NCBI RefSeq assembly: GCF_900188315.1
Contig: NZ_LT897781.1
Location: 682,001-746,000, forward strand
DNA: 64,000 nucleotides
Direction: 5' to 3'
Source of the DNA: Marinobacter sp. es.042
Lineage (GTDB): Bacteria > Pseudomonadota > Gammaproteobacteria > Pseudomonadales > Oleiphilaceae
Shown here: positions 34,319-43,380 of the stretch, in pieces
Position numbering within the stretch: position 1 is the first letter of the stretch
How the letters are laid out: each line of letters begins with the position of its first letter
Made by a program: the position numbers and the translations under genes
Notes under the pieces: generated by a model
Told to the model about the DNA's origin: nothing
The model's database searches: none
What the model saw: the letters and a program-made list of their open reading frames with translations, nothing else

Positions 34319-34807
34319 ATGGCATCCCCGAGCGGACAAACCAATCAGGCCCAGGACGATCAGGTACTGCAGTACGTTACCTTCCGGCTGGATGATGAGA
34401 CCTACGGTCTGAACGTCATGCAGATTCAGGAAGTGCTGAGATACACGGAGATTGCTCCGGTTCCGGGGGCCCCGGATTATGTGCTCGGCATCATCAACCT
34501 TCGGGGTAACGTTGTTACCGTTATCGACACCCGCCGGCGCTTTGGCCTGGCCGATGCCGAAGTAACCGATGCCACCCGGATTGTGGTTATGGAATCTGCC
34601 AACCAGGTAATGGGCATTCTGGTGGATTCCGTCGCCGAGGTGGTGTACCTGAAAGCCAGCGAAATTGAAACTGCACCGAACGTGGGTAACGAGGAAAGTG
34701 CCAAATTTATCCAGGGCGTGTGCAATAAGGATGGCGAGCTAATCATTCTGGTTGAGTTCGACAAGATGCTGTCAGACCACGAGTGGGCTGAAATCGCGGC
34801 ACTGTGA
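34319..34807 (+). CDS. cheW: Chemotaxis coupling protein CheW
   Basis: CheW links chemoreceptors to CheA. The start at ATG 34319 (MASPSGQTNQ, 162 residues) has a strong AAGAGGAGA site upstream; the longer open frame covers the intergenic elements. Family sequence is clear: VTFRLDDETYGLNVMQIQEVL, PDYVLGIINLRGNVVTVID and MGILVDSVAEVV. A 134-bp gap from parP contains palindromic regulatory-looking sequence, so cheW may be expressed separately. Confidence 0.96.
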   Translation: MASPSGQTNQAQDDQVLQYVTFRLDDETYGLNVMQIQEVLRYTEIAPVPGAPDYVLGIINLRGNVVTVIDTRRRFGLADAEVTDATRIVVMESANQVMGILVDSVAEVVYLKASEIETAPNVGNEESAKFIQGVCNKDGELIILVEFDKMLSDHEWAEIAAL

Positions 34808-34874
34808 TCCGGGGCAACCCGCTACAGGCCTCACGATGGATGCCTTCCGTGGCAATTAACGGGAGACATCCGTC

Positions 34875-35267
34875 ATGTTTGCAGAAATTCCTTCATACCT
34901 TCCCTGGGCGCTGACTGTTGCCGCCCTGTCTCTGGTTTTCGTTCAGGGCCTCGTTCTCGGGCGTCAGGTACGTAGCCTCAGAGCAACGCTGAAAGAGCGC
35001 TGTGATATCCTCGGCCGGGAACTGCATGCCACTACCAGTGGCAGCATGGGGGTAGGGCAGCGGTTGGTTAGCTGTGAGCGTCAGTTGCACGAGCTGAGGA
35101 CCACGCTCGACGAAATGCGTCAGAACGATCCGCTGCGAATCTCATACGATGAAGCCTCTCGGCTGGTTGATCTCGGCGCCGATATCGACGATCTTATGAA
35201 CACGTGCGGAATTTCCCGTCCCGAGGCCGAGCTGGTGTCAGCACTCAGAAAACGTCAGGCGGCCTGA
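34875..35267 (+). CDS. DUF2802 membrane-anchored protein of chemotaxis clusters
   Basis: This 130-residue protein has one N-terminal transmembrane helix (LPWALTVAALSLVFVQGLVLG). A basic/coiled region follows, then a C-terminal DUF2802-like segment (DEASRLVDLGADIDDLMNTCGISRPEAELV) that looks like a helix-turn-helix-type fold. Similar genes follow cheW in Pseudomonas. Its function is not known. It begins 67 bp after cheW. Confidence 0.75.
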   Translation: MFAEIPSYLPWALTVAALSLVFVQGLVLGRQVRSLRATLKERCDILGRELHATTSGSMGVGQRLVSCERQLHELRTTLDEMRQNDPLRISYDEASRLVDLGADIDDLMNTCGISRPEAELVSALRKRQAA

Positions 35268-35293
35268 TACCAAGCCGTTACGGACGTTGTTGA

Positions 35294-37576
35294 ATGAAGA
35301 GAGTCTATCCGAGGGCCCTTGAGGCCCTTCGATCTGTATCCCGCCATGATTTTGTTTCCGGTTCCGACCTGGTTGCCTCGATAACCGGCCACTCCATTCC
35401 CCGCGAAGAAACTGTCGGCCACATTCTTTCCCTGCTCCCGGAAATAGAACCGGATCAGATTGTGATGCATGTGGGCGGTGGCTCAGGCTATTTTGCCGCT
35501 GTGCTGTCCGGGCTCGCCCATCGGGTCCTGTGCGTGGAGCGGAATGCCATTGTCGCCGAGGCTGCCAGAGAGCGGTTTGTCCGTCTGGGTATGCACAATG
35601 TGGATGTCGTTGTTGCCCGTGCGGAAGAGGCGCCGGAGCCTGATCCACTCTGTGATCTCGTGTTGTGTACCTCGTTTATCAGGGACCAGACTGCACTGGC
35701 GCACCTGGTTCGTGAGGGGGGGCACCTGGTGTGTCTTGAAGGGCGAGCGGGACCCGTCCCGAGCCTGGCCATGTTCGAAAAACAGGGTGCCAAGCTCAAG
35801 CGTGTGCGCACCCTGGGCTGGGTCGACTTCAACCGTAACGTCGAGCAGATCCTCATTGATCAGGGCGTCGTGGACGAAGCGGTCCTGGCCGAAGCAAAGG
35901 CGGAGGCAGCGAAGCAGAATTGCCGGCTGCTGGAGGTGCTCCGGCGGAAACTGAATCTTGAAGAGATTGATCTCTACCGTTCTCTTGCCCGTCAGCGGGG
36001 CATGACCTTCACCGACGCGGACGAGCTTCTGCCGGATCTCCATCCGGCGCTGTTCCGGCGATTTTCCCGAACGTTTCTGGATCTCTCACGACTGATACCC
36101 ATCGCCGAGGAAGATGGCAGGATCACGGTTGTGACCGACGATCCCGATGCGCGCACTGATCAGCTCGAGCGGTTGAGTCCTAACCAGGTGGTTGACTGTC
36201 TTCTGGTTACACCGACGGACTTTCGCCGGCTCTGGTCAGCTCTTGATCTGACTGCCAAAGGGCGCCGCTTTGCGGCGGATCAGGAACCAACCCCGAACCA
36301 GGCGGCGGACCCGACTGGCAGCAAGGTCCAGCTTCTGGGCAAGGATCCGAAAAACAAGCACGTCAGCCCCTATCTGGTGTCTGTTTACGAAGCCATTCTG
36401 ATGGACGCTGTAAGTGAAAAAGCCAGCGACATCCATATAGAACAGTACGGTGACCGGATTCGTATTCGCCTTCGGGTGGATGGCGATCTTCATGATCTGC
36501 CCCAGTACCAGCTGTCGGCCCGGGAGATGAAAGGGGTGATTAACGTCATCAAGCTGCGGGCAGAGCTGAACATCGCCGAGCACCGGCTGCCCCAGGGTGG
36601 GCGGTCCCGGCTGCAGCTCGGCGATATGGCCTACGATCTGCGGATACAGACCCAGCCTTCGCTCCATGGCGAACATGCCGTTATACGTCTGCTGCCGCAG
36701 ACCGGCCGCGCCATGACCATTGCCGAACTTGGCATGTCATCCATGATCGGTGCCCGTTATCAGCGCTTGCTGGATAACCCGGCGGGACTGGTGCTGGTGG
36801 TCGGTCCGACCGGGTCAGGCAAGTCCACCACGCTGTATGCGGGGCTGCAGACCCTTGCCGATGACGGCCGCCGGAAAGTTATCACGGTGGAAGACCCCAT
36901 CGAGTACTCCATCGACAACATTCAACAAACCCGGGTCAGATCAGAAATTGGCTTTGGTTTCGCCGATGCCATGAGGGCGTTTGTCCGGGAAGATCCGGAT
37001 GTCATTCTGGTGGGCGAGATCCGTGACCAGGAAACCGCTCTGGAGGCGATACGGGCCTCCCAGACCGGCCACGTGGTTCTGTCCACGCTGCACTGCAACG
37101 ACGCGGTGGATTCACTGCAGCGCTTGTATGATCTGGGTATCCACCCGAATTCCATTGCCGGTGAGCTGCTGGCTGTCATCGCCCAGCGGCTGGCCAAGCG
37201 CATCTGCAAGCATTGTTGCCAGCCTGCAGAGCCGGACCCGGTGATTGTGTCCGAGGTGTTTCCCGACGGCCCGCCCGCGGATTTCCGGTGTTTTCAGGGC
37301 GCCGGTTGTGACAAATGCAACGGCCGCGGCACCCAGGGGCGAGTGGCGATCGTCGAGTATATGGAAGTTGATTCGGACATCCGGAATGCCATTTCCAGCC
37401 AACCGCCCATCGGTGAGCTTCGCTGGCGCGCTCTCGATGCCGGACTGGTGACCATGCGGGACAGTGCTCTGGACCATGTTATTGAAGGCATAATTCCGCT
37501 GTCCGAACTGCCCCGTATTCTCCCGAGAGAGCGCATGGCACCGGAAGTTCGCGGCGGCCGCAGGAGTCAGGAATGA
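35294..37576 (+). CDS. Fusion of PCMT-like methyltransferase, MshEN and GspE/PilB-type ATPase
   Basis: This 760-residue protein joins parts usually found separately. Residues about 1-190 resemble protein-L-isoaspartate methyltransferase, with a changed SAM loop (VMHVGGGSGYFAAVL, 58-71). Residues about 195-330 resemble the MshEN domain; the usual RLG of the c-di-GMP motif reads NVE in the first copy and RLL in the second. Residues about 370-735 are a secretion ATPase with Walker A GPTGSGKST (504-512), Walker B DPDVILVGEIRD (from 567), a His box (TGHVVLSTLHCND) and a zinc site Cys638, Cys641, Cys672, Cys675. No pilin, platform protein or secretin gene is nearby. It overlaps the next ATPase by 4 bp. 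Confidence 0.85.
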   Translation: MKRVYPRALEALRSVSRHDFVSGSDLVASITGHSIPREETVGHILSLLPEIEPDQIVMHVGGGSGYFAAVLSGLAHRVLCVERNAIVAEAARERFVRLGMHNVDVVVARAEEAPEPDPLCDLVLCTSFIRDQTALAHLVREGGHLVCLEGRAGPVPSLAMFEKQGAKLKRVRTLGWVDFNRNVEQILIDQGVVDEAVLAEAKAEAAKQNCRLLEVLRRKLNLEEIDLYRSLARQRGMTFTDADELLPDLHPALFRRFSRTFLDLSRLIPIAEEDGRITVVTDDPDARTDQLERLSPNQVVDCLLVTPTDFRRLWSALDLTAKGRRFAADQEPTPNQAADPTGSKVQLLGKDPKNKHVSPYLVSVYEAILMDAVSEKASDIHIEQYGDRIRIRLRVDGDLHDLPQYQLSAREMKGVINVIKLRAELNIAEHRLPQGGRSRLQLGDMAYDLRIQTQPSLHGEHAVIRLLPQTGRAMTIAELGMSSMIGARYQRLLDNPAGLVLVVGPTGSGKSTTLYAGLQTLADDGRRKVITVEDPIEYSIDNIQQTRVRSEIGFGFADAMRAFVREDPDVILVGEIRDQETALEAIRASQTGHVVLSTLHCNDAVDSLQRLYDLGIHPNSIAGELLAVIAQRLAKRICKHCCQPAEPDPVIVSEVFPDGPPADFRCFQGAGCDKCNGRGTQGRVAIVEYMEVDSDIRNAISSQPPIGELRWRALDAGLVTMRDSALDHVIEGIIPLSELPRILPRERMAPEVRGGRRSQE

Positions 37577-38676
37577 GCAACAAGCAATCGGTTACAAAGG
37601 CAGCCCAGCGGGAACCGGCAGAAGTGGTCTATGCCGCCGAGCTGGACAAGCTGAGAGAGATGGACCATGGCCCGGTGCCACCCGGCTGGCAAATGTCCCC
37701 GCGAGCGGTGGAAAAGTTCGTGATGGGGGATGAGAAACTCGGCATTGAGCGGAAGTTCGTGGCGGAGCGTGCCATGGTGGTCCGGATCATCATTTCCCTG
37801 TGCACCAGTCGCGGGTGCCTGCTGGTTGGCGAGCCGGGAACGGCCAAATCCTGGTTGTCGGAATTGCTGGCTGCCGCCATTTCGGGTGGCTCTACCCTGA
37901 CCTTGCAGGGAGGGGCGGTGAGCGACGTAGGGCAACTGCTGTACAGCTGGAACGAGGCGATCTTGCATACCGAGGGGCCGTGTTTGAAAGCGCTGGTTCC
38001 GAGCCCGTTGCTGCGGGGCATGATGGAGGGTCGAATGGTGCGGTTTGAAGAGATCGCCCGCTGTCCACAGGCGCTGCAGGATGCGCTGCTCTCGGTTCTG
38101 TCCGACAGGGTTGTGGTGATTCCCGAGCTGGCGGGAGACGACGGGGTGGTGCTTGCGCGAGAGGGCTTTAACGTCATCGCCACGTCCAACAGTATCGATG
38201 AGGGAGTGCACCGGATGAGCGCCGCCCTGAAGCGGCGCATGGACTTCGAGGAAATCCGCCCGATCCGCAATCTGGCCGATGAGATGGATGTGGTTCTCCG
38301 GGAGGTTGGTAGGGCCAACAGTCGGGCCGGGATTGAGGTGGCACTTGAAGAATCGGTCATCGAGGTACTGGTGACCATGTTCCACGAGCTGCGCAATGGT
38401 CAGACCCTTGATGGACGCAGTACCGACCGACTCGCCGGTTCGGCGCTGTCGACGGCGGAAGCGGTTTCGGTGGCTCACGCGGCCAGCCTGAACGCCTGGT
38501 ATTACGGCGGGGGCAGTATCACGGTGGAGCAGCTAATGCACCACATCATCGGTTCAGCCCTCAAGGACCAGCCCGAGGACCGGCGCCGGCTGCGTCATTA
38601 CTTTGAAACCACCGTGGCGCCCAGGCGTGGTGATAACTGGCAGCAGGCCTGGGCGCTCCGATCACTGATTCACTGA
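37573..38676 (+). CDS. Orphan MoxR-like AAA+ ATPase
   Basis: This 367-residue ATPase of the AAA_5/MoxR type has Walker A GEPGTAKS at residues 86-93 and sensor-1-like FNVIATSNS. An arginine-finger region lies near ALKRRMDFEEIRPI. The Walker B position reads RFEEI instead of the usual hhhhDE. MoxR ATPases normally act with a von Willebrand A protein; none is encoded next to it, though an unrelated MoxR-Bat set lies at 47734-54698. It overlaps the fused ATPase gene as ATGA, so the two are probably translated together. Substrate unknown. Confidence 0.8.
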   Translation: MSNKQSVTKAAQREPAEVVYAAELDKLREMDHGPVPPGWQMSPRAVEKFVMGDEKLGIERKFVAERAMVVRIIISLCTSRGCLLVGEPGTAKSWLSELLAAAISGGSTLTLQGGAVSDVGQLLYSWNEAILHTEGPCLKALVPSPLLRGMMEGRMVRFEEIARCPQALQDALLSVLSDRVVVIPELAGDDGVVLAREGFNVIATSNSIDEGVHRMSAALKRRMDFEEIRPIRNLADEMDVVLREVGRANSRAGIEVALEESVIEVLVTMFHELRNGQTLDGRSTDRLAGSALSTAEAVSVAHAASLNAWYYGGGSITVEQLMHHIIGSALKDQPEDRRRLRHYFETTVAPRRGDNWQQAWALRSLIH

Positions 38677-38976
38677 ATCATCCGACGCGCCGGGTTTGCG
38701 ATCGTCCGGGGTTAGCCCGCGAATATGGAAGGCAAATGCCAGGATTTCCGCAATCACCCGGTACAGCGACTCGGGAATTTCTTCGTTCAGTGACAGGCGC
38801 GCCAGAATGCTGGCCAGCTCGGCATTTTCATAAAGGGGAACATTGTGCTCCCGGGCGATGCGGATGATCTCTTCCGCCAGCTCATGGGTGCCGGTGGCGC
38901 TGATGGTTGGCGCTTTCTCGCCATCGTACTTGAGCGCAACGGCGGCTCTGCTGTGATGCTCTGTCTCTGAGGTCAT
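38662..38976 (-). CDS. FlhB C-terminal-domain-like export switch protein (FlhX/YlqH type)
   Basis: This 104-residue protein corresponds to the cytoplasmic FlhB domain without membrane helices (AAVALKYDGEKAPTISATGTHELAEEIIRIAREHNVPLYENAEL). It lacks the NPTH cleavage site and starts at the position where cleaved FlhB would. Such proteins can replace part of FlhB in some bacteria. Its 4-bp overlap with the FliK-like gene upstream pairs the two export-control proteins. Its end overlaps the convergent AAA+ gene by 15 bp. Confidence 0.85.
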   Translation of the reverse strand: MTSETEHHSRAAVALKYDGEKAPTISATGTHELAEEIIRIAREHNVPLYENAELASILARLSLNEEIPESLYRVIAEILAFAFHIRGLTPDDRKPGASDDSVNQ

Positions 38977-40331
38977 GCCCGGGTATCCACCAGTCTGTGT
39001 TCGAGTCGGGTTACGCTGCTCTGGGGCGTGCCGCGGCGGCAGTCCAGGTCAGTGACTTCCAGGCCCAGATCGCTCAGGCTCTGCCGCAAGGCGGGAAGCT
39101 CCTGGTTCACCTGGCGCAGGGTTGACTGCTTTTCGGCCCAGACCCTTGCACTGACCGCCTGCTGGCGGAGGGAAACATCAAAGTGCAGGGGGCCTGCCTC
39201 ATCCAGATCCATGGTCAGTGACAGCCGCCATTCAGCCGTGGTGGTTTTCGTGGACCTGGTTTCTGACTCGCTGTTCTCGGGGTACTGTTCGATCCGGACC
39301 TGTGCCAGTCTCGGTTCGTTTTGTGGTGTCAGCCACGGCAGATCAAGCACCAGGGTCGACGCGGGCGCCGGGCCCGGAGCTTCGCCGCCCCCCCTGGCGG
39401 TGAGTACCTGACTGTGTAATTGATTGACGGTGATCCGGTTGAGCATCCCGGCCAGCAGGCGAAGCATTTGCCCAACGGTGGGCGCGTCACCACTGCCCGA
39501 GGGCTGGGGTGTTGCCAGGGGTTGGGGAAATTGCAGTGGCGCCTGCATCAGCTCCGGCGTTGAAATCGGCGTCAGCCGGTTGAACTGTTCCGGAGTGCTA
39601 CCCTGTTGGGCAAGCAATGCGGTGATCACCCTGCCCAGCGCCAGCTTGAGATCCGGTAGCTGGGCCGACGGTGTCTGGGCCAGGCGTGACTCGGCGAACA
39701 GGCCGCTTTCCGACAGCCATTGGCGGACCTGCTGAGGTGTTGCGCCCTGGCCGCCCGAGCCGGGGGTCAGGCTGTTTCCCGTGGGCAGTCTCGACACCAA
39801 TTGTTCAATGGCCTGCCTGGCGGCTTCCGGAAGCGGTTGAGGACTTCGTGATGATGGCAGTTGCCCTGGTAGCGGTTCCTGCCTAAGGCCCTGTGTCAGT
39901 GTGCCCAGTAGCCTGGCCAGGCCGCCGTCCAGAGTCTGCTGCCACGGAAGACGTTGGGCCAGGGCCCGGGCGATCCCGGCCTCGGGCGCAGGCGCCAGTT
40001 TGCCCATCAGCTGCAGTTCATTGCCGGCACGCATTACTTTTACCCAGTCACCGGTCGCCAGCTCGGTCTTGCCGACAGCGGACTGCACAAGAAGGGATTT
40101 GCCCCGGATGTCCAGCAACAGATCCGCGGTGTTGCCACCCTGGCGGTTGATGATCTCCGCGACCCGGGCCAGGGTGGTTCCCCTGTTGGCCAGTTGCATC
40201 TGGTCGAGCAGCTGCCGGGCTGATGCGGCCACGGGCTCGCGGGCCGCTTCGCTGGTGACCGCGGGCCGGGAAGTCTGCGTTGCAGGCTGGGCAGGGGGTG
40301 TCGGTGGCTGCTGTCCGCTGGGTAGTTTCAT
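38973..40331 (-). CDS. Second FliK-like hook-length control domain protein
   Basis: The start was placed at ATG 40331 (MKLPSGQQPPTPPAQ), giving 452 residues; upstream codons to 40466 cross a promoter-like region. The protein is low-complexity and rich in Gln, Pro, Ala, Arg and Leu. A C-terminal Flg_hook-like domain holds the segment ADWRLSLTMDLDEAGPLHFDVSL-type pattern (LSLTMDLDEAGPLHFDV). Paired with an FlhB-C-like gene, it may be an accessory switch controller. The canonical fliK is at 10728-11918. Whether it is secreted is unknown. Confidence 0.75.
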   Translation of the reverse strand: MKLPSGQQPPTPPAQPATQTSRPAVTSEAAREPVAASARQLLDQMQLANRGTTLARVAEIINRQGGNTADLLLDIRGKSLLVQSAVGKTELATGDWVKVMRAGNELQLMGKLAPAPEAGIARALAQRLPWQQTLDGGLARLLGTLTQGLRQEPLPGQLPSSRSPQPLPEAARQAIEQLVSRLPTGNSLTPGSGGQGATPQQVRQWLSESGLFAESRLAQTPSAQLPDLKLALGRVITALLAQQGSTPEQFNRLTPISTPELMQAPLQFPQPLATPQPSGSGDAPTVGQMLRLLAGMLNRITVNQLHSQVLTARGGGEAPGPAPASTLVLDLPWLTPQNEPRLAQVRIEQYPENSESETRSTKTTTAEWRLSLTMDLDEAGPLHFDVSLRQQAVSARVWAEKQSTLRQVNQELPALRQSLSDLGLEVTDLDCRRGTPQSSVTRLEHRLVDTRA

Positions 40332-40378
40332 CGTCACTGATTTGATGTTGGACAAGAGTAATCCGCCGGCGCTTTCGT

Positions 40379-40384
40379 TATAAT
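40379..40384 (+). promoter_or_regulatory. -10-like TATAAT between the fliK-like gene and ccmA
   Basis: A perfect TATAAT lies 104 bp before the ccmA ATG on the plus strand, in the divergent region. No good -35 at 16-18 bp was found, so this is only a possible start of the ccm operon. Confidence 0.35.
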
Positions 40385-40487
40385 ACTGCGCGCCGGCAGG
40401 CCACGAGCGAACAATGTTCATGGCCGCCGCTGTCACGAATGCACCCGATGCCGTCTTCACACGCATCGTCCTGGTTACGGGGCCCTG

Positions 40488-41126
40488 ATGTCTGAGCCGT
40501 TATTACAGGCTGTCGATCTGCAGTGCGAACGGGATGAACGTATCCTGTTCCGTGACCTGTCGTTCTCCATACTGCCCGGTACGGTCACCCGTGTCGAGGG
40601 TCCGAACGGCTCCGGCAAGACCACTCTTCTACGGATGCTGGCCGGTCTGAATGATGCCTGGTCCGGCAATTTGCTCTGGTGCGGCACACCCAGGTCTGCC
40701 CAGCGGGAAGAATTCCTCCGCAATACCCTGTACCTTGGCCACCGGCCGGGCATCAAACCGTTGCTGACGCCCCTGGAAAATCTCCGGGCACTGACGGCAG
40801 GTCGTCGGCCGCTGCCGGATCCGGTTCTGCGCGAGGCGCTTGACGGTACCGGGTTGACCGGATTTCAGGATGTCCCCTGCCGGAATCTCTCTGCAGGTCA
40901 GCAAAGACGGGTGGCCCTTGCGCGTCTGTTGATCGCCGATGAGCCGCTCTGGCTGCTGGATGAAGTCTTCACGGCGATTGATTCGGGCGGCGTCAGTGCG
41001 ATTGAAGAACTGCTTCAACAGCGATCCCGGGAGGGAGGTGCGGTGGTCGTGACGACCCACCATGACCTCAATTTACCCGGTATGAAGCGTATTGTTCTGG
41101 GTGGAGGTGCGATCAATGACTGCTGA
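40488..41126 (+). CDS. ccmA: Heme exporter ATPase CcmA
   Basis: This 212-residue ABC ATPase is the first gene of the cytochrome c maturation (System I) operon. Walker A GPNGSGKTTLLRML, the signature LSAGQQRRVALARLL and Walker B LWLLDEVFTAID are intact. With CcmB it powers release of heme-loaded CcmE. Its stop lies within the beginning of ccmB (11-bp overlap). Confidence 0.96.
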   Translation: MSEPLLQAVDLQCERDERILFRDLSFSILPGTVTRVEGPNGSGKTTLLRMLAGLNDAWSGNLLWCGTPRSAQREEFLRNTLYLGHRPGIKPLLTPLENLRALTAGRRPLPDPVLREALDGTGLTGFQDVPCRNLSAGQQRRVALARLLIADEPLWLLDEVFTAIDSGGVSAIEELLQQRSREGGAVVVTTHHDLNLPGMKRIVLGGGAINDC

Positions 41127-41841
41127 TTGCCGGCCGGCGCTGAGTTTGCAGCGGGATGCCGTCGGAGCGCTGGCGGCGATGCAGGCTGTGTTCGCCCGGG
41201 ATATGAAGGTGGCCTTCCGGCAGCGGCAGGATCTGCTCAATCCGCTCCTGTTCTTTGTCATGGTCGTAACCCTTTTTCCCCTCGGGGTTAGCCCGGAAGT
41301 GTCATTCCTTCAGGAGGCCGGAGCCGGTATCCTCTGGGTAGCGGCGTTGCTGGCGGTTTTGTTATCACTGGACCATCTGTTTCGCCATGATTTTGACGAC
41401 GGCACGCTCGAGCAACTGGTGCTTCAGCCCCAGCCCCTGTTTCTGCTGGTATTGGCAAAAACGGCGGCTCACTGGGTGTTAACAGGCTTGCCGCTGGTGG
41501 TACTAACGCCGGTTTTGGGAGTAATGGTTCATCTTGACGGGAACTCCATCGGGGTTTTGTGTCTAACGCTGCTGATCGGTACACCGGTGCTGAGCCTGAT
41601 CGGATCAATCGGCGCGGCACTGACGCTAGGATTAAGGTCTGCCGGGGTGCTCTTGTCTCTGTTGATCATTCCGCTGTACATTCCCGTCCTGATTTTCGGA
41701 ACAGGTACGGTGGCCTCGGCCGCAGAGGGCGCTCCCGTGGGAGCCTATCTGGCCCTGATGGGGGCGTTTCTGGTGCTGGCACTGACCCTGGCACCCTTTG
41801 CATCAGCAGCGGCGCTGCGTATCAGCCTGTCTAACGGGTAA
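41116..41841 (+). CDS. ccmB: Heme exporter membrane protein CcmB
   Basis: The start at ATG 41116 (MTADCRPALSLQ, 241 residues) follows GGAGG by 8 bp. It is slightly longer at the N-terminus than the usual 220 residues. About six transmembrane segments are present, with the family regions QRQDLLNPLLFFVMVVTLFPLGV and DFDDGTLEQLVLQP. It forms the membrane channel of the CcmAB ABC transporter. Confidence 0.95.
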   Translation: MTADCRPALSLQRDAVGALAAMQAVFARDMKVAFRQRQDLLNPLLFFVMVVTLFPLGVSPEVSFLQEAGAGILWVAALLAVLLSLDHLFRHDFDDGTLEQLVLQPQPLFLLVLAKTAAHWVLTGLPLVVLTPVLGVMVHLDGNSIGVLCLTLLIGTPVLSLIGSIGAALTLGLRSAGVLLSLLIIPLYIPVLIFGTGTVASAAEGAPVGAYLALMGAFLVLALTLAPFASAAALRISLSNG

Positions 41842-41872
41842 AACAAGGTAACGGTAGGACGGTAACCATCTG

Positions 41873-42616
41873 ATGTGGCAATTTTTTCACAAGCTGGGTT
41901 CTCCCAAATGGTTTTTCGGGATTGCAGCCCGGCTGATGCCCTGGCTCCTGGCAGGTGGCATCCTGCTGTTGATGGCAGGGATTGTCTGGGGGCTGGCTTT
42001 TGCGCCGAAAGATTACCTTCAGGGTAATAGCTACCGGATTATTTTTATTCACGTGCCTACGGCCTTCCTCGCCCAGTCGGTCTACGTGATGATGGCGGTG
42101 GCGGCTGTCGTTACCCTGGTCTGGCGCATGAAGCTGGCCGACTTATTCGTCAAAGCGGTCGCGCCCGTGGGGCTGATTCTGACCTTTCTTTCACTGTTTA
42201 CCGGCGCTGTCTGGGGCAAGCCCACCTGGGGAACCTGGTGGGTCTGGGACGCCCGTCTGACGTCAATGCTGATCCTGCTGTTCCTGTACGGCGGCGTAAT
42301 TGCCCTGGACAGGGCGATCAACGATGAAAAATCTGCGGCACGGGCGGTAGCGGTGCTTGTGCTGGTCGGGGTGGTAAATATACCGATTATCCAGTACTCC
42401 GTTGAATGGTGGAATACGCTACACCAGCCGTCGACGTTCAAACTGACGGAGAAGCCGTCCATGCCGGCAGAAATGTGGGTGCCGTTGCTCCTGTCTGTGC
42501 TGGGGCTTTATCTGCTGTTTGGCTGGCTCGCCTGTCTGCGTATGCAGACAGAGATTCTGTTACGCGAACAGAGAACGCGCTGGGTAAAAGATTACGTGTT
42601 GGCCGGGAGGGGCTGA
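41873..42616 (+). CDS. ccmC: Heme lyase component CcmC
   Basis: CcmC (247 residues) transfers heme to CcmE. It has six transmembrane helices. The tryptophan-rich heme-handling motif [12 protein letters not shown] sits between periplasmic histidines (the IHVPTAF and [11 protein letters not shown] segments). It begins 31 bp after ccmB and precedes ccmD by 3 bp. Confidence 0.97.
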   Translation: MWQFFHKLGSPKWFFGIAARLMPWLLAGGILLLMAGIVWGLAFAPKDYLQGNSYRIIFIHVPTAFLAQSVYVMMAVAAVVTLVWRMKLADLFVKAVAPVGLILTFLSLFTGAVWGKPTWGTWWVWDARLTSMLILLFLYGGVIALDRAINDEKSAARAVAVLVLVGVVNIPIIQYSVEWWNTLHQPSTFKLTEKPSMPAEMWVPLLLSVLGLYLLFGWLACLRMQTEILLREQRTRWVKDYVLAGRG

Positions 42617-42619
42617 AGT

Positions 42620-42859
42620 ATGGCGTTTGATTCCTTTTCGGCATTTATGGTGATGGAAGGCCACGGACCCTATGTGTGGGCCTGTTACGCTGCGTTTTTC
42701 CTGCTGATGATTGGCCTGATGGTCGGGTCCCTGCGCCGTCGCAAAGCGGCCGTTGAGGCCTGCCGTCGCGGTTATGAGTTGCAGGAAGGCCCGCAGGGCC
42801 CCCAGGCTGCATCGGCTTCGGCAGCATCCTTCACCCGCGTCAGGGTTTCCCAAGACTGA
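42620..42859 (+). CDS. ccmD: Heme exporter protein CcmD
   Basis: This 79-residue small membrane protein has a single helix (VWACYAAFFLLMIGLMVGSL) and the family start FDSFSAFMVMEGHGPYVWACY. CcmD helps release holo-CcmE from CcmABC. The tail is Ala/Ser-rich and longer than in E. coli (69 residues). Confidence 0.94.
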   Translation: MAFDSFSAFMVMEGHGPYVWACYAAFFLLMIGLMVGSLRRRKAAVEACRRGYELQEGPQGPQAASASAASFTRVRVSQD

Positions 42860-42873
42860 AAGGCAGATAGCTG

Positions 42874-43344
42874 ATGCATCCAATCCGAAAAAAGCGACTG
42901 ACAATTGTCCTGTTCCTGCTAGTGGGGCTGGGCATCGCGGTGGGTCTGAGCACCTATGCGCTGCGCCAGAACATCAATCTGTTCTATGACCCCAGCCAGA
43001 TTTCTGCGGGTGAAGCGCCTGTGGATGTCAGAATCCGGGCCGGCGGAATGGTCGAGGAGGGCTCGGTCAAACGCGACCCGGATAGCTTGAAGGTCGAGTT
43101 CCGGGTGACGGATTTCAACGCGTCTGTGCCCATCGAATATGTCGGAATCCTCCCCGATCTGTTTGCCGAAGGGCAGGGGGTCGTCGCCATGGGCCGGTTG
43201 GATGGTAATGGACGACTGGTCGCCGATCAGGTTCTAGCCAAGCATGATGAGAACTACATGCCACCGGAAGTCGCTGCGGCCCTGGAAAAGGCTTCGAAGG
43301 GTCAAAATAAGGCCGGCGAAAGTACGGAAACCGTTTCCTATTAA
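42874..43344 (+). CDS. ccmE: Heme chaperone CcmE
   Basis: This 156-residue periplasmic heme chaperone has an N-terminal membrane anchor ([22 protein letters not shown]) and an OB-fold. The covalent heme site HxxxY is visible as [12 protein letters not shown]. It receives heme from CcmC and delivers it to CcmF. A flexible C-terminal tail follows. Confidence 0.97.
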   Translation: MHPIRKKRLTIVLFLLVGLGIAVGLSTYALRQNINLFYDPSQISAGEAPVDVRIRAGGMVEEGSVKRDPDSLKVEFRVTDFNASVPIEYVGILPDLFAEGQGVVAMGRLDGNGRLVADQVLAKHDENYMPPEVAAALEKASKGQNKAGESTETVSY

Positions 43345-43380
43345 ACACAAGAACTGACAGCCTGGTTCTGGAGGGCTTCG

